From Fistularia commersonii (lineage: Eukaryota; Chordata; Actinopteri; Syngnathiformes; Fistulariidae), in contig JBBMNZ010000006.1 in the NCBI GenBank assembly GCA_037954325.1, positions 922,501 to 986,500 of the forward strand: a stretch of 64,000 nt of DNA, in the 5' to 3' direction. The notes beneath the pieces are model-generated. The model had not been told where the DNA came from, did not search any database, and worked only from the letters and a program-made list of their open reading frames with translations. Shown piece after piece: positions 32,682 through 61,953 of this stretch (positions are counted from its first letter, which is position 1; each line of letters begins with the position of its first letter). Made by a program: the position numbers and the translations under genes.

Positions 32682-33117
32682 TTGAATATCAGATTATATA
32701 TGTCTATATATTTTTCTCCTTAGAATCGAAATTCTTCATTTTTTTCATTCTTTCAATTTTTTTCCTAAAACTGGTAGGTTAAATCTTAATTTCACCTTTT
32801 TCCATCTCAGAAAATGTTCAAAAAGAACAAAATGAAATGATAAGTTAATAAAACATACATCTTTCTTAATAAATCATGACATATTCAATCCTAAATTGAA
32901 TAGAATAATAATTAGAAATGGAAAGAAATTGATTATTTTATTCAAATTTCCTTCAAAATGAAAAAAAAAATCTAGCTTTAAATTAAAAAAAATCACAGTG
33001 TAATTAACCCGAAGTCTATGAAGTTCCTCCGCAGTGGATATTTTGATTTTTAAAATAATATTTTGTAAATCACGGCTGCTCCTCGCGCGTCATCCGACGG
33101 CTCGGTCGCGCGCTCAC

Positions 33118-33190
33118 CTGACGGCGGAGTAAAGTTAACTCTTTCCCATCCGGAGCGGAAACGGCGGCGATCCTCAGTTGTTTTTCCCCC
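33118..33190 (-). promoter_or_regulatory. Candidate 5' UTR exon of the beta connexin
   Basis: A CpG-rich block (33060-33380) contains a minus-strand donor (CCGTCAG|GTGAGC) at 33117. Joined to the acceptor at 31615 it would give the usual connexin structure of a non-coding first exon and a 1.5-kb intron. The exon start is not defined; the donor alone is the evidence. Confidence 0.35.
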
Positions 33191-33919
33191 AAAATTATTA
33201 AAACAAAATAAAATAATATTATTATTTAAAAAAAAAAAAAAAAAGGCAGAAAAACAAACTTCCGGTGGTGTAAAGTACCCGGATGTGTCCGCCCGCCCGC
33301 CCGCCGCCTCCTTGAGTGAAACCGCCGCGGGCGCGCGTGAGGAGCCGCCTGTGGGACCGGAAGGGGCGGGGCATCCTTGCAGTGACGTCACACACCTGCG
33401 TTGTTTCGAACCAATAGAAGAAGAGGATGAGCGTATGCGCTAGCTTACATTTGTAGTCTTTTAGGGTAAAAAGGGGTGGATTTGTAGTCCTTTAAAGACA
33501 TGAATTAGAAACAATTGTTTATAATAATTTCTCGCGGGTTCCTTGGTGGAACCTTCAGTGCGAGAACTTCTGGGACCTCGGGTTCCATCTCCTTCCAGGA
33601 GAAGGAGCAAAACATCTTGACGTCCCCTGGAGGACATGGGGCGGGAGGCGGGGCTTAACCAGCTGTCAATCATCTGAACGTTCACACCTGAGGACAATTT
33701 GGAGCCTTCAGTGAAGCTGGAGAACATGAGGAGATCCAAGGTAGGAGAACCCAGAAGCTTCTTGTTTTTATGGATTGTTGGTTTAGATCATGAAGGTCAC
33801 AGAAGAACCCGTGATGTTCCTCCTCAGAGGGCTGGTCTCCTGGAAACAATGCTTATTGTCTTTCATGCAAAGCTATTGTTTGGTCCTCGTTGGAGGACAC
33901 GACCAGGTGGGTTCTTCAC

Positions 33920-34400
33920 ACCTTCTACCAGAGTGGAGCTTTTCACACCTCACCTTCCAGAACCTGGTATCTCCACACCTCACCTTCTACCAGAACCTTA
34001 GTTTTTCTTACCTTCTCCTGGAACCTGAATTGTCCACATCATACCTTCTACCAGAACCCGATTCTCTTCACCTTCTACTAGAACCTGAGTTATCCACAGA
34101 CCTTCTACCAGAACCCGAGTTCTTCATACCTTCTGCCAGAGCCTGAGTTCTCCACAACTCCTCCCACAACCCGAGTTCTCTGAACCCACTATCAGAACCT
34201 GAGTTCTCCACACCTGACCTTCTACCACAATCCAAGTTCTCCATACCTTCTACCAGAACCCGAGTTCTCCAGGAACTCAAACTCCCCACACCTTCTTCCA
34301 GAACCTGAACTCACCAAACCTTCAACTAGAACCTGAGATCTCCATACCTCATCCAGACCTGAGTTCTCCACACCTTCTAGCAGAACCTGAGTGTGGAGAC
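33920..34400. repeat. About 30-bp minisatellite (CTTCTACCAGAACCTGAGTT)
   Basis: Around 15 imperfect copies of CTTCTACCAGAACCTGAGTT plus CTCCACACC. It lies just beyond the cryl1 3' end. Confidence 0.9.
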
Positions 34401-34464
34401 CTCCCTCCATGACCCCATGATGGATGAATAAAGGTAGGTCAAAGGTCGGTGTGAGAATGAACCC

Positions 34465-34470
34465 TTTATT
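34465..34470 (-). terminator. cryl1: cryl1 poly(A) signal AATAAA
   Basis: A minus-strand AATAAA 135 bp after the cryl1 TAG stop, giving a short 3' UTR (about 34450-34605). Confidence 0.6.
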
Positions 34471-34605
34471 AGTTTGCTCTGAGCTCCAGAAGGCAGATGT
34501 TCCTCCATCCTCGGATGAGAACATCATTCATTTTCAGCGCTCTCCATCACCTCCAAAGATGGACGTTAGCATCAGTATGCTAAATGTAGCCCGAATCTCC
34601 ACAGA

Positions 34606-51179
<16,574 letters not shown>

Positions 51180-51674
51180 TTTCGACGTTAAAGTTCAAGA
51201 AAAGGTGGACTCTTTGACCAGAGGAAGAAGAGTTCTGCACCGCCTCGCCGGTCACGTTTCAGAGCGCGACTACGGCAACTCCGAAGGTTCAAACGTCCAA
51301 AAATAAACTTTTTACGCCACAAAACGGAGGTAAAATCCCTCTAAAACGTTAGAAATACGTGTATTTATGCACTTTAAGCTAACTATGATGCTAGCGGGGT
51401 GCAAACGAGCTGCGGACGGGAGAGAGCTAGCGAGAAGCCATCATTTGTATCCTAGCAACGGGGAGGATCAGCCTCGGCCAATCAGGTGAACGCTTGATCA
51501 CGAGTGACGTACGGTGAGCCAATCACAAGTGTGAGCGCTAGGAGAGTCCCGCCCCTTTGTTTTGGTTTTCCGGGTACCGGATCGCGGCGACGCCAACAAC
51601 CGAGCGCTGGTTGAGCGTTCCGACGCTTTTTACGCGCTGGAAATTCGTGAAAACGTGTATAAGGAGGCGCGGAA
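51180..51674. promoter_or_regulatory. Bidirectional cryl1/ift88 promoter
   Basis: The two start codons are 495 bp apart and divergent. The interval has an inverted CCAAT (AGCCAATCA at 51517-51525 and GGCCAATCA at 51477-51485), CpG-rich stretches and no TATA box. An X-box-like site, GTATCCTAGCAAC (51447-51459), matches the RFX consensus except for one base in the left half. RFX factors drive intraflagellar-transport genes, so this site fits ift88. Confidence 0.65.
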
Positions 51675-54600
51675 ATGGAAAATGTGCATCTGGCGGGGGA
51701 CGAGAACGACCTTTATTCGGGATACAACGACTATAATCCAACGTTTGACGCCGAGGTAAATGCGCTTCTCAGTCCGGTAGCTAGCTAGCAAGCTAACTTG
51801 CACAGCCGGTAGCTGCTCGGAGCTAGCTAGCCAGCCAGCTAGCTCAACTGGACGATTTAAAGTACTAAGATTTTAATTTGTCTTTTTTAAGGAGTTGGAC
51901 AATGACGTTGGCTTCCAGCAGGCGGTGAGGACCAGCCATGGACGGAGACCCCCGGTTCGTGTGAATCTAAATTCCTTTTTAAATGTCGTGAGAGAAGATA
52001 TACCTGTTCCATGTTGTATGCTAAGCGCTGCTCACCAAAGCTAATTCCCTGTAGTAGTAAAATTACTTGTAGATTCTGATTGTGATATACTCATTCATCT
52101 TGTTGGCTTTTTATTTTTTAAAGATGACTGCTAAGTTCCCGGGCACTGCCATGGGGGCCAGACCTTTAGCCACCTCTTTCGGTGTAAGTGCACTTGTCGT
52201 ATACAGGTCAACATGCAGGGACTGGGAATTACACTTGATTCTGTCATCCAAGCATGAAGTATCAGCTTTTTACGAGGATGAAATCCTCACAATTCATCCG
52301 ACGGTTGTTTCCCTGCAGTCCAGGCTCCCGATGGCCTCGTCCCTGGGCAGACCCGGGACCGGAATGGTGCAGGTGAGAGGTCACATCCACACACTTGTAA
52401 GAGCGATCGGTGCTTCAGCCTGGCTTGAGGTTCCTCAGAATCACGACCAGAAGAATGAGAATCAGAAATAAAATTGTATTTATCCCCTCGGGGCAGTTGG
52501 GGGGCCACATGGGGTAGCAGCTTCAAGTTGTAAACTTCAAGCATCAAAGAATAAAATAATAATAATAAGTTAAAAAGAATTTTATATATTTATAATGTAC
52601 CATAAAGAATTGTGCAAATTGTAAGTAAGTTCACTCTGCATTTATATAATACAGTCACTCCTCGCTTAATGCCGTACTTCGGTTAACGTTATGACTTTGA
52701 CCAATATTCATTTAATGAAAATATCTAGAAGTTGCAACGTCAATGCACACTGCTCAAAAAAATAAAGGGAACACTTAAAAAACACATCCTAGATCTAAAT
52801 GAATGAAATATTCTTATGAAATACTTTGCTCTTTACACAGTTGAATGTGCTGACAACAAAATCACACCAAAATGATCGATGGAAATCAATTGTATCAACC
52901 CATGGAGGTCTGGATTAGGAATCACACTCCAAATTAAAGTGTAAAAACAAACTCCAGGCGGATCCAACTTTGATGTAATGTCCTTAAAACAAGTCCAAAT
53001 GAATGTGTGTTGCTTCCTGAGTGGACACTATGATTTCACACAAGTGGGATTGACTTGGAGTTACATTGTGTTGTTCAAGTGTTCCCTTTATTTTTTTGAG
53101 CAGTATAGATGCGCCGAGTACAGTCGCAGCGCATTCGGGAGTGGAGCACCGGGCAAGAGGACGGGTCTAAAAAGCCGATAAAAGAACAGGGACAATAATT
53201 AGATGACAGATAAAGTTGCCAAATAGGACCGAGACAACAACTGAAAGGATAAAGATAAGATAAGATAAGAACAACTTTATTAATCCCGAAGGAAATTGTT
53301 GTGCCAGAGTTACAGAAAATATAACAGTAATAAATAATAAAAAGAAAAAGGCAGAATTAGAAATAAAAATAAACTATAAATTATAAAGTGTCTCAGTGAA
53401 ACTATACAGTGTCTTAGTAAACAAGTGATAAAACGATAAGTGTCTTAGTAACAAGTGAGGTAAGGAGTGCACAATAGTATGATAAAAGGAAAAATTGTAG
53501 TGTAGCTGTTATGAAATGAAATATTGCACAGTTTTTGTTTGTTTTAGGTTAAAGATAGCATCAAAAATACGTGCTACACAAGAACAGGAAGGAAGTGAGC
53601 AGTTGCAGGTAGTAGTCTACATGTAGCTCCGTAAGGACAGAGTGCAGCTTGTCCAGTTTGATGGGTTGTCCACCGGGGTGAGATGATCTGCTGGCTGAAT
53701 GAGCTGCCCGTTAGCCACAGCTCGTGGTTCAGGGGGTAAGAAGGATTGTCCAGGAGAGCTCCAAGTTTCTCCTTCACCCTCCCCCTCAGCCATTGTTTCC
53801 GGTTCAAGCGGAGTCCCACCATCGAGCCTCCTTCCTCACCAGCTTGTTGAGCCCGTTGACCTCACCAGCACAGCTGGCTACCATAGACTGGTAGAAGGTC
53901 TTGAGGAGCTCCCTACAAACACCGAATGTCCTCAGCCTCCTCAGGAGGAGCGTCCTGCTCTGACCTTTCCCGTAAAGGGCATCTGGGTCCGGTCCAGTTT
54001 CTTGTTTACGCAGACCCCAAGGTACTTGTACGAGTCCACAATCTCACCCTGGATGGTGACGAGGACAGGACTCTGCCTGTTCCTCCAGGAGTCCACTGCC
54101 ACCTGCTCGGTCTACTGTGGAGTTGAAGGTGGTTCTGGTTGCTCCACACCTCCATCAGTCCTCTGCCCTCCTCCTTGTCATCGTTGTGGATACATCCGAC
54201 TGTGGAAGAGTGATGGGAGAACTTTTGGAGGTGGCAGGAACCAGAGTTGTATGGTTCGATCCATTTTGACAATGAATGAATTTCTAGTTAGCAACCATCG
54301 TCCGGCTAATTCAAACTGGTAAATAAGAACGAATCTTACCGAGAGGACAAAGGACTTCTGCGATTTATGTTTTTGTCAAAAATGTGACAGGACGGAGCAG
54401 CTCGACCCATGACGGCCATCACCGCGGCCGGTTACACCTCTTCGCTGACCCGCGGTGAGTGCCGAGCGGTTCGTTGTCCAGCTTGTGTTTGTGCTCCTTG
54501 CGCTCCAGTAGACATTCCGGTGTTCCTCCAGGCTCGACCTTCGACCCGCTGGGGCAGTCCAGAGGTCCGGCGCCTCCGCTTGAGGCCAAGAACGAGGACA

Positions 54601-55543
54601 CGTGAGTCGTCGCTCCGTAAACTACTTCCGCTGCACGCCGGAGACGCTTGTCCGAAGGCCGTTAGAGGCGTAATTATCCCCCCGAGTTACTTGCTAACCG
54701 GGCTGGGACATTAACTACCGCATCCGTGGTCCCGCAGGCCCGAGGAGAAGATGAAGATCTTCGAGAAGAAAGTCAACGACCTGATCGTGGAGAGCTGCGC
54801 CGCGCACAGCCTGGGCAACCCGCAACTGGTCAGCTATTCCGTCGCAAATGAGTCACCCGCTGAAGTTCTTGTCGCCTCAAACCGCCGATAACGGTTGAGC
54901 GACGTTGCCGAGGAGGCGTGAAGAGACAAATTTAGGTGTGAACGTTTCTGGCAGACGTAGCCGCTCAAGCCTGTCTTCTGTTGTCGATCAACAGGCGCTG
55001 GAGAAAGCCAAAGAAGCCGGGAGGAAGGAGCGAGCGCTGAGGAAGCAGTCCGGCAACGCCGACCACATCAACGTGGACCTCACCTACTCTGTGAGTTTCC
55101 AACAGAGTCATCTGATGGTACTTTGCGTGTAGAGCAGATCTGGACCACGCTCAACGATCCACAGAAACCCAGCATTTCCCAGGGAGGCCTTCTGCCTCGA
55201 CCAGGAGACACCGCTAAAGGACAGAGCGCTAGAAGCCGAGAGTGTGATAGCGACAGAGGGGCTATGAGGGTTTCAAGGGACATGCTAACAATAGCAGGAG
55301 TGCTAATAGCTGAACGCTAATAGCGGAAATGATACTGAACACTGGTTAGCACCTAGCGTGACGCCACGGTAGATCAAGCCCCGCCCCCTGAGACTCGTAT
55401 GTGTGTGTGTTAGTGTGTGTCAATGGTTTGCTCTGAAACAGCTCATCAAAACAAATAGAACCTCCCCCCTTCTCCAGCTCTCTTTTGCAAACCAATCTTT
55501 TTCAGATTTTCCAAAAGAGAGGGAAGAGCCAGAATTCAGGCCT

Positions 55544-55602
<59 letters not shown>

Positions 55603-58600
55603 GTTGTTGTTTCCCCTGTCATGACGCCAGTGGTATTCAGTGAAGTCATCGCCTGCCTCCTCGACACACGACCACTCAAGAGGAGCGATTTCCGAACTCC
55701 CAGGAGTTTGGTCCGGGTACTCGAGGGCAAAGGTGGCTCCCGCAGTGGCGGTACCTTAGCAGCTGCGCAGGGACCTGCTGCAGTACCAAGCACAGCACTT
55801 TTTTTGTGCCGTCTCGCAGCTGAAACTAGCTAACTACCATGTGTGCGGACATGCTTCGCCATGAGGTCTCCACATGGTAATTGGTTGTTTGAGCTTCCCT
55901 TTGGACTTGTCATTATGTATGCCCACGGTATGCCCACGGTATGCCCACGGTATGCCCACGGTATGCCCGCGGACCTATTGATTTTAAAAATGTGCGCCCG
56001 CTAACGCCGTACGGGTTTGGTTCTGACTTCCTTGTCATGTGTGTCGCCTGTCCTCTTGCATCGCAGATGATTCAGGGAGGAGGAAGGAGGAGTCAGTTGA
56101 GGGAGGATTTAGGCGAGCGGCAGCTGAAGGAGAGGTGAACGGTGTCCAAAGAAAACTAACAAATGTAGGGAAGTTGAAGAGAATAATTGAGTATTCCGGT
56201 ATGCACGTGGTACCGTGTGAGGTAGATGGATCCTCAAGCTCAGGTGAGATCAGGTGAACCAGTGCTTTGGTTCATCTGTCCACCAATAATTAAAATGTTC
56301 ATGTCACTGCAGGTTCTTCTCAACCTCGCCAACCAGTATGAAAATAATGAAATGTACCCGGAGGCCCTGAACAGCTACCAGGTCATTGTGAAGAGCAAGA
56401 TGTTCAATAACGCAGGTAAGACAAGGAAACTCACATTGAAGACTCCAAGTCAAGCAGAGGTTTAATGGATGGCTTTGGAAGCAGATGGGGATGTTATCAG
56501 AAGGTGCAGGTTGTAAAGGTTCCATAGAGCATGTCACACTGAGCCATACAATGAAGTTAAGGGAAAATTGTAAACTAGTAGCACAGAGTTTCGCATTTGT
56601 GAGCAACAATACGGCGTTTGTCCCAAGAAGGAGTACTACAGATGCAGTATTTGCTTGAAGAATGTTGATCGAGAAGGTCAGAGGGAGCTGCAATGTGCCT
56701 TTGTAACTCTGGAAAAAGCATACAACTTGGGGTCTAGAGAGGAGCTGTTCGAGGTGGAGGTCAGAGTGCATCAGGTGACAGCAACGGTGATGGACAGATT
56801 GACCGATTGGATTCTTCGTGGACCAGGATGTTTGTAGATGACATTGTGATCTGTAGCGGGAGCAGGTGGAGGAACATCTCGGGAGGTGGAGGTACCCTCT
56901 GGAAAGGAGATGAGAGGAACCCATTTGGAACAGTGAGGCTACAGAGGGTGGAGATAAAGAAGGTAGCGGGTTTGAAGCAACAAGAGACAGTGAAGGGAAG
57001 ACAAGAATCAGAGCTAGAAGCAGCAGGTGGAGATGAGGAGGTTCTCTTTAGGAGTGAGGAGGAAGGAGAGGAGTGAGTCCCATCAGAGGGATGGTTGTGG
57101 AGATAAAGTCACACTAAGATGGTTTGGACATGGACAGAGGAAGGTGAAGATCTGGGTAGAAGGATGCTGAGGTCGGAGTTGCCAGGCTGGAGACTCAGAG
57201 GACGATCAGAGAGGAACTCTGGATGGAGTAAAGGAGGACATGAAGTAAGCTGGTGTGACAGAAGAGGATACAGACACCAGGGCTAGATGGACGAAGATGA
57301 TTCGCTATGGTGACCCCTGAAGGGAGCAGCCCAAAGGACAAGAAGTTGAGGAAGAAATTGTGCAAAGTGAATGAAATGTGAAAATATTGCAAGGACCATT
57401 GAAATCTTGGATATATAAGTAAGATATCATCTGCATACGGTGAGACTTTTTGCTCCCACTCACTGATATTGTCTGGTACCACCTTTGCTCTTGCTGCTGT
57501 TTTCTGTTTCCTCAAACCCCCTCTGCTGTTGCTCCTCCAGGCCTGCTGAAGGTCAACATGGGCAACATCTACTTCAAGCAGAAGAATTACCCCAAAGCTA
57601 TCAAATTCTACCGAATGGCCCTGGATCAAATCTCCAACGCGCACAAGGAGGTGAGGATCAAGATCATGCAGAACATCGGCGTGGTCTTCGTCCGCATGGG
57701 CCAGTACTCGGACGCCATCACGTCCTACGAGCACATCATGAGCGAGAGTCCCAACGTCAAGACGGGCTTCAACCTGATCTTGTGCTACTACGCCATCGGA
57801 GACAGAGAGAGGATGAAGAAGGCCTTCCAGAAGCTCATCTCCGTCCCTTTGGGCATCGATGACGAAGAAAAGTACATCCCGTCAAACGTGAGCGTCAGGA
57901 ACATTTGTGAACTTGTTTCTGATGTTCAGGAATTGAAGCACGAGAGCTGTGCTTTGGTGTGAACCAAAACACAAAGAAGTTGGAGCACGACCTACCAATA
58001 CATTTGAACAAATTTTCTGATTTCCTGGTGCGTCGGTGCTACACTACTTTCTTTGGTAACCTCCTTACCCCTCCTGCCTTTTAGGACGACGCTACCGCAA
58101 ACCTGGTCATCGAGGCCATCAAGAACGACAAGCTGCACCAGATGGAGAGGGACCTGTAAGGCTAATGGTCATGTGGTTGCCTTCAAGTTCAAACTTGTGA
58201 TGTTGTCTCGCGCGAAGGCCAATTTTATGCTCCTTAGGGTTAGTCTACAAGTCATACCCGGGGCCTAGCAGTTACTCTCCTGTGCTCTTTCCCCATCTCC
58301 TCCATGTGAACCCAATACCTAGGAAAGTCCGGGCAGAGAAGTACATCATGACGGCGGCTAAGCTAATCGCTCCAGCCATCGAGACGTCTTTCGCCACTGG
58401 ATTCGACTGGTTTGTTTGTTTGTTCCCTTGTCTTTGCTTACATTTCAGCACCAGGGGGCGCACCGTGCTAAAAGTAGACTTGCTCAATTTTAGGGTTTTG
58501 GTGGAACACATCAATGCAGGTGGTCGGACGCCGTGAAGAAGTTGCCACCAGTTCACGTTGACGTTTTCTAAATCCAAGTTTCGATTGCCTCACTTGTCAC

Positions 58601-59695
58601 ACGCGTTTACCGAAGATGTCGGATATCAATATTAAACTCGTGAGCGTGTTGCCTTCGGCGAGGCTTAAGGGTCACCTGTGGTATGTTCAGGTGCGTGGAC
58701 ATGGTGAAGAGCTCCCAGTATGTGGAACTGGCCAACGATCTGGAAATAAACAAAGCCATCACTTACCTCAGACAGAAGGACTTCAACCAGGTAGGAACAT
58801 AGATGCAAGTATTTTCTGGGAGCGACTTGTGACCCTGTTGATCACAGGTGACATACCTGAGCCCATGTGGCCCTTCCTTTGTTTATTGATTTCTCATCTT
58901 CTCTCCTGCCGAGGTAGTGTTTTCAGCAGGGCGGCCTCGGCCGTCCGTTGTCCATTTCAGCTCTCATTGACTCGGTTCTGTCTTTCTTTTCGTGTCATTC
59001 CCCCGACCCCCGTCTGCATGCGTAAGGTTGAGGTACGTCCGGGCTTCGTCTCCATGTTTACATTTTTTTTTTTTTTTGCGTGTTTGTTTTTCCGCATGCG
59101 TGCGTGCATTTACTGAGCGAGTAGAGGGTTAAAACTCCACCGGTCCAGAAAAGGAGTCGACCGAGACGGCTTAAAAAAGCCCCGAGTCGACCTCCCAAAT
59201 GGTCAGCAGGTGCACAGCGGTGACGCTAAGCAACTCTGGAGGGCTCTTGCTGTCCGTCCGTTCCTTCACCCTCTTTTACACCTCATCCTTGAGCAGAGTG
59301 AGCAGAGGCCCTCTGAACTGTGGGAGAAATTTAAACCTCTACTTTTTTAGATTGTCTAGATCCTGTCCTTTGCTGTGTATTTCATTGGAATTCCTGAGGC
59401 GGCCCAGCATATCATAGTCAACCGCCAACTCCGGGTCTGGAAATGTGGACTTTTGGCTCGTCCACAAGTGCTTAATGCCTCTGTTTTAGAGCTGGCTCGT
59501 ATTTTTTCCCTAAAACCGCTCCCGTAGTGCTGTGGTCAGTGAACTTGAAGCTCTCCACCAGAAGGTATATCATGTACCAGCGCTGGTTTTTGTGTTTGTA
59601 GGTGTGTTGAACACTAGGAGTGAGCGCGCTCTGCTTTAGTTTTCCTTTAAACGTGCTCCTGAGCTCGCGTCAAAACATTCGCTTGGAACTACATG

Positions 59696-59726
<31 letters not shown>

Positions 59727-61953
59727 CCACACATCAGGCTGTGGAAACTCTGAAGACCCTGGAGAAGAAAGACAGCAGGGTAAAAAGTCCCGCCTCCACA
59801 AACCTCGCCGCCCTTTACTTCCTGGTAAGATTCTCTGTGGTTCAGTCAGAAAGGCAGAGCTCAGATTCGCCATCCATGGCGATCAAAGCTCATGGATCTT
59901 GACCTTGCGACAGGAGAAGGACGTGGACCAGGCCGAACGGTACGCTGATCTGGCCATGAACGCCGACCGTTACAACCCGGCGGCCCTCACCAACAAGGGC
60001 AACACCGTCTTTGTCAAGCAGGAGTATGAGAAGGCGGCGGAGTTCTTCAAGGAGGCACTGAGGAACGACTCCTCCTGCACCGAGGCGCTCTACAACCTGG
60101 GTAACACCAACGTGATGGTGGACACCAATCTAGAAATTCGATTCTTTTTTTGTGGTCGGTTTGTCCCCGTGAAGTCCCAAGTGTTTCAGTTGGTACTGGA
60201 CCAGAGGGACCATTGCTGATTGGCAGTTCTTGTCTTCGTCCAAAGGTCTGACCTATAAGAGGCTCAATCGGCTGGAAGAGGCCTTGGACTGCTTCCTGAA
60301 GCTCCACGCTATTCTCCGTAACAGCGCCCAGGTCATGTACCAACTAGCCAGCCTGTATCCTTCCCTTGTTGTCACCTCAGGATACCCAAAGAGGGAGCAC
60401 ACCTTCCACCCCTTTGGCTCATATCAGTGAGCCGTTTCAGAGCCTTGGGAACCTTTCACCTCACTCTGGGAATGTACCCAAAAAGTTTAAGTCCATGTAT
60501 CTCTCTCTCTACTCCCTCTCAGTATGTAAGGTCTGTTGTCCTCATATGTGGTCTCCTAAAAATTTGTCAGCAGACAAGAACATCCTCCAGATGCAGCAGT
60601 AAGCACCGAGAAGGAACCCTGGTAACCTTCTGTTGCAAAGACATCTGGTCAATAAATTGGTTCTGTAGTTGTACTCCCTGGGATCTCAACAAAAGCACAT
60701 GGGAAGGTGGCTTTTGGGCACCAAGGTCTGTGGAGCAGTCCACTGGAGGAGCTAAGAGAACCTCCCACCCTATAAGAGAGCTTCTTTTTCGCTCTGCTTT
60801 TGGTTCGGTAGTCAACCTTCAGGCGTGTTAATTCCCTCGCAATCACCCGTTTGTCTTTGACCCGCCGGCCTCAGCTATGAGCTAATGGAGGATCCCCAGC
60901 AGGCCATCGAGTGGCTGATGCAGGTCATCAGCGTGACTCCCACAGACCCGCGGGTTCTGGCCAAACTGGGCGAGCTGCATGACAGCGAGGGTGACAAGTC
61001 CCAGGCCTTCCAGTACTACTACGAGGTACGAGGTACGAGGCTTTTCGCGTTTCGGCCGAAATCGCCGTTCTTTGGTTTGTAACCGTTCCCTCCGATCCCC
61101 TCTAGTCCTTCAAGGTCTACCCCTCAAACATTGAGGTGATCGAGTGGCTGGCGGCTTATTACATCGAGGCCCAGTTCTGCGAGAAGGCCATCGTGTATTT
61201 CGAAAGAGCGACGCTCATACAGTAAGTCACGACTCCAACCACGGCCGACCTGACCGGTATGCTTGTGTGAAACCTGATGACGGCTGCGGCAGCCAGCAAG
61301 TCACAATGGACCCAGTACCCCAAAGTACAAAAAAGACAAAGACCTTCGTACCTTATCGAGTTACCGCTCTACTTTTCTCCAGAAGGGCTTACGTCCGTGG
61401 TAGCTTTCATTTTGTCCGAAGAAAAACGGTTCAATGTCGAGTTTTACTTTGAAACAAGTATTGTGAGAGCGTTCTGCCGTGTTCCTCAGGCCGACCCAGG
61501 TGAAGTGGCAGCTGATGGTGGCGAGCTGCTACAGGAAGAGCGGTGAGTTATTCAATCCTACTTGTGGAAAGTGCAGGTTATCATTTAAAATGGTCGCCAT
61601 GTGAATTGCTAAAAGTGCTCCTCAAAGTAAGAGGTCACTTGTTGCTGTTCCTGAAGTCACCTGATTGTTCTTGTTGGTCTCCTGGCAGGGAACTACCAGA
61701 AAGCGCTGGAGACGTACAAAGACATCCACCGCAAGTTTCCAGAAAACGTGGAATGTAAGTCCTGCGGTGGACAAACCACCCAAAACCCATCGGGGATCAG
61801 TGACGGCAAAAACAGCCGTCCCTCGTATTGTTTTTCGTCGGCGCAGGTCTCCGTTTCCTGGTGAGGTTGGGCACGGACGTGGGTTTGAAGGAAGTCCAAG
61901 AGTACGCCACCAAGCTGAAGAAGGTCGAGAAGATGAAGGAGCTCAAAGAGCAG
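51675..61953 (+). CDS. ift88: IFT88, intraflagellar transport protein 88 (21 exons, 3' end outside)
   Basis: TPR-repeat core subunit of IFT complex B, required for cilium assembly. Exons: 51675-51755, 51892-51954, 52124-52183, 52319-52372, 54391-54454, 54532-54601, 54738-54828, 54995-55090, 56313-56415, 57541-57887, 58085-58155, 58323-58409, 58691-58790, 59738-59824, 59914-60100, 60246-60354, 60875-61025, 61106-61221, 61490-61542, 61689-61754, 61847-61953. They give 721 codons in phase. The start MENVHLAGDENDLYSGYNDY and segments ALEKAKEAGRKERA, KAIKFYRMALDQ, MQNIGVVFVRMGQYSDAI, NPAALTNKGNTVF, ALDCFLKLHAILRNSAQV and DKSQAFQYYYE are hallmark IFT88 sequence. About 100 C-terminal residues with the final exons and stop are missing because the window ends. 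The 347-bp exon 10 is much longer than the others. Confidence 0.94.
52749..53104. mobile_element. Tc1/mariner-type MITE with perfect 28-bp inverted repeats
   Basis: The 356-bp element begins ACTGCTCAAAAAAATAAAGG and ends with its exact complement (28/28 bases, 52749-52776 and 53077-53104). No transposase is encoded. TA follows closely at the right end. It lies inside another DNA-transposon remnant (52655 onward, TACAGTCACTCCTCGCTT), all in the ift88 intron 52373-54390. Confidence 0.85.
53240..54280 (-). mobile_element. Rex1-like non-LTR retrotransposon, 3' part
   Basis: On the minus strand the 3' terminus is a GATAA microsatellite and the conserved tail (AAGAACAACTTTATTAATCC CGAAGGAAATTG on plus) at 53268-53300. 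Upstream, the plus strand reads as the complement of reverse-transcriptase codons (e.g. near 54140-54250, GTGATGGGAGAACTTTTGGA). Frames are broken. Located in an ift88 intron, antisense to the gene. Confidence 0.65.
55545..55602 (+). repeat. (GT)n (ift88 intron 8)
   Basis: A pure GT run of about 57 bp, continuing into TTGTTGTTG. Confidence 0.95.
55918..55972 (+). repeat. 11-bp tandem repeat, five copies
   Basis: TATGCCCACGG five times, the last copy with one change. Confidence 0.97.
56585..57345 (+). mobile_element. LINE fragment (ift88 intron 9)
   Basis: Another copy of the LINE family found at 7.3, 10.2 and 48 kb: EQQYGV-like start, STTDAVFA-like, FVTLEKAYN near 56700, a FVDDIVICS motif at about 56828, and a 3' end (CCCCTGAAGGGAGCAGCCC) near 57330. 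It is strongly deleted and lies in the same orientation as ift88. Confidence 0.72.
58791..59737 (+). other. ift88 intron 13
   Basis: Between the donor after FNQ and the acceptor before AVETLK. It ends in a T26 run (59700-59726) that serves as an extended polypyrimidine tract. No other feature recognised. Confidence 0.5.
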
